Positions 63,318-64,000 of a stretch of 64,000 bases of DNA are shown one piece after another. Numbering within the stretch: position 1 is the first letter of the stretch; every line of letters starts with the position of its first letter. The translations under genes were made by a program, and so were the position numbers. The stretch comes from an uncultured Porphyromonadaceae bacterium (GTDB taxonomy: Bacteria > Bacteroidota > Bacteroidia > Bacteroidales > Muribaculaceae), in assembly GCA_947174235.1 (NCBI GenBank), contig CAMWID010000003.1:1-64000 (forward strand). The letters are read 5' to 3'. The notes under the pieces are model-generated. The model searched no databases. It had not been told where the DNA came from and saw only the letters and a list, made by a program, of their open reading frames with translations.

Positions 63318-64000
63318 ATGAATAGCAGGATAGGGAGGATAGTTCTTATTATCATCGCATTATTATCGGAAGCCCCGGATTTCTCCGGGGCTTTCGCTCA
63401 ATCTGTGAATCCCGATGTGCTGACCGGGCTTGTCAGAAGTGTGAAGGATACCAAAGTGATCTCACCCGATTCCATAGAAAATCCGGGCGCGACAGATCGC
63501 GATATCTCCGACATATTGTCATTTCTCGGGGAATATGACACGGACTCTGTGGCATCGCCCCTTTCAGGAACCGGACAGATACTTGAAAATATCATTTCAT
63601 ATGAATTAAGTCCGGAAAAAGCGTCGTCATCCTCTTTGACGGTTCTTGATTTCATGACAAAGGTATACCATCAGCATGATTTTTACCAATCAGGGAGCTG
63701 GGACGAGGCTGAAGATTTTTCATATATAACCGACAACGTAGTTCTTCCTCCATATGATCCTGAAGACTTCCATCGTCCGGTCTGGGGCAGGATAACATCC
63801 ACCTTCGGCTATCGTCCGTCGTTCAAAAGAGTACACAAGGGAATTGATCTCGCGCTAAATGTGGGAGACACCGTAAAGGCAGCCCTTCCGGGTGTAGTGG
63901 CTCGTGTAGGATACGATGCGGGAGGGTACGGACATTTTGTGGTGATGGTCCACAATAACGGCATGGAGACCCGTTATGCCCATTTACAGAAAGCGGTTTC
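63318..64000 (+). CDS. M23-family metallopeptidase, N-terminal part (runs off right edge)
   Basis: The frame opens at ATG 63318, 3 bp after the wzz stop, and runs past the window. It starts with a signal peptide (IVLIIIALLSEAPDFSGAFAQ), then an unassigned 140-residue region and an M23 domain: STFGYRPSFKRVHKGIDL with the first zinc His/Asp, and YAHLQKAV at the end. M23 peptidases cut peptidoglycan cross-links; in this operon it may open the wall for the export complex. Its C-terminus is not visible. Confidence 0.88.
   Translation, partial: MNSRIGRIVLIIIALLSEAPDFSGAFAQSVNPDVLTGLVRSVKDTKVISPDSIENPGATDRDISDILSFLGEYDTDSVASPLSGTGQILENIISYELSPEKASSSSLTVLDFMTKVYHQHDFYQSGSWDEAEDFSYITDNVVLPPYDPEDFHRPVWGRITSTFGYRPSFKRVHKGIDLALNVGDTVKAALPGVVARVGYDAGGYGHFVVMVHNNGMETRYAHLQKAV

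Overview
This window reads as chromosomal DNA of an intestinal Bacteroidales bacterium, most likely Muribaculaceae-like. The grounds are three: SusC/SusD outer-membrane pairs, a NusG-like UpxY capsule regulator beside a tyrosine recombinase, and many promoters of the Bacteroidetes form (TTTG or TTG, about 19-22 nt, then TAnnTTTGC). The family-level assignment is inference; no rRNA is present. About 43 protein genes, one tRNA and several hairpin terminators can be supported.

Left end (1-7.65 kb, minus strand): the start of a capsule/exopolysaccharide locus that runs off the left edge. In transcription order it has a tyrosine recombinase, a UpxY-type antiterminator with a long extra C-terminal region, a 14-bp tandem repeat array, a MntA/HepT nucleotidyltransferase-HEPN module, an unrecognised HExxH protein, a small secreted protein and a truncated Wzx flippase. 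The part below about 5 kb is visibly AT-rich and carries degenerate gene fragments, so it looks acquired and rearranged.

7.8-14 kb: housekeeping genes (msrA, a DPP-IV-type peptidase, an EamA exporter, tex). 14-35 kb: two polysaccharide utilisation loci. The first (plus strand) is SusC-SusD plus two lipoproteins without a visible enzyme. The second (minus strand) is complete: propeller/LuxR-type sensor regulator, GH16 endo-beta-glucanase with BACON domains, SusC, SusD, a surface glycan-binding lipoprotein with a duplicated binding module, then a GH5 glycanase behind a strong internal hairpin. Together they suggest a beta-glucan (laminarin-like or mixed-linkage) system.

34.7-35.1 kb: a highly structured leader with its own promoter and intrinsic terminator lies upstream of metX and looks like an independent non-coding RNA; this is the most likely undescribed element. 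35-57 kb: sulfur amino-acid genes (metX, cysE-cysK), envelope lipoproteins, a serpin, an FKBP gene cluster, a tRNA-Gln, an AsmA-like protein, and two unusual gene fusions (free-methionine-sulfoxide reductase with a LOG-family enzyme; HAD phosphatase with 3-dehydroquinate synthase).

Right end (57-64 kb): a second exopolysaccharide set: WecA-like initiating phosphotransferase, a multi-SLBB export protein, a Wzz-like chain-length protein and a partial M23 peptidase, with a short ApgM-like protein lacking its metal ligands in between.
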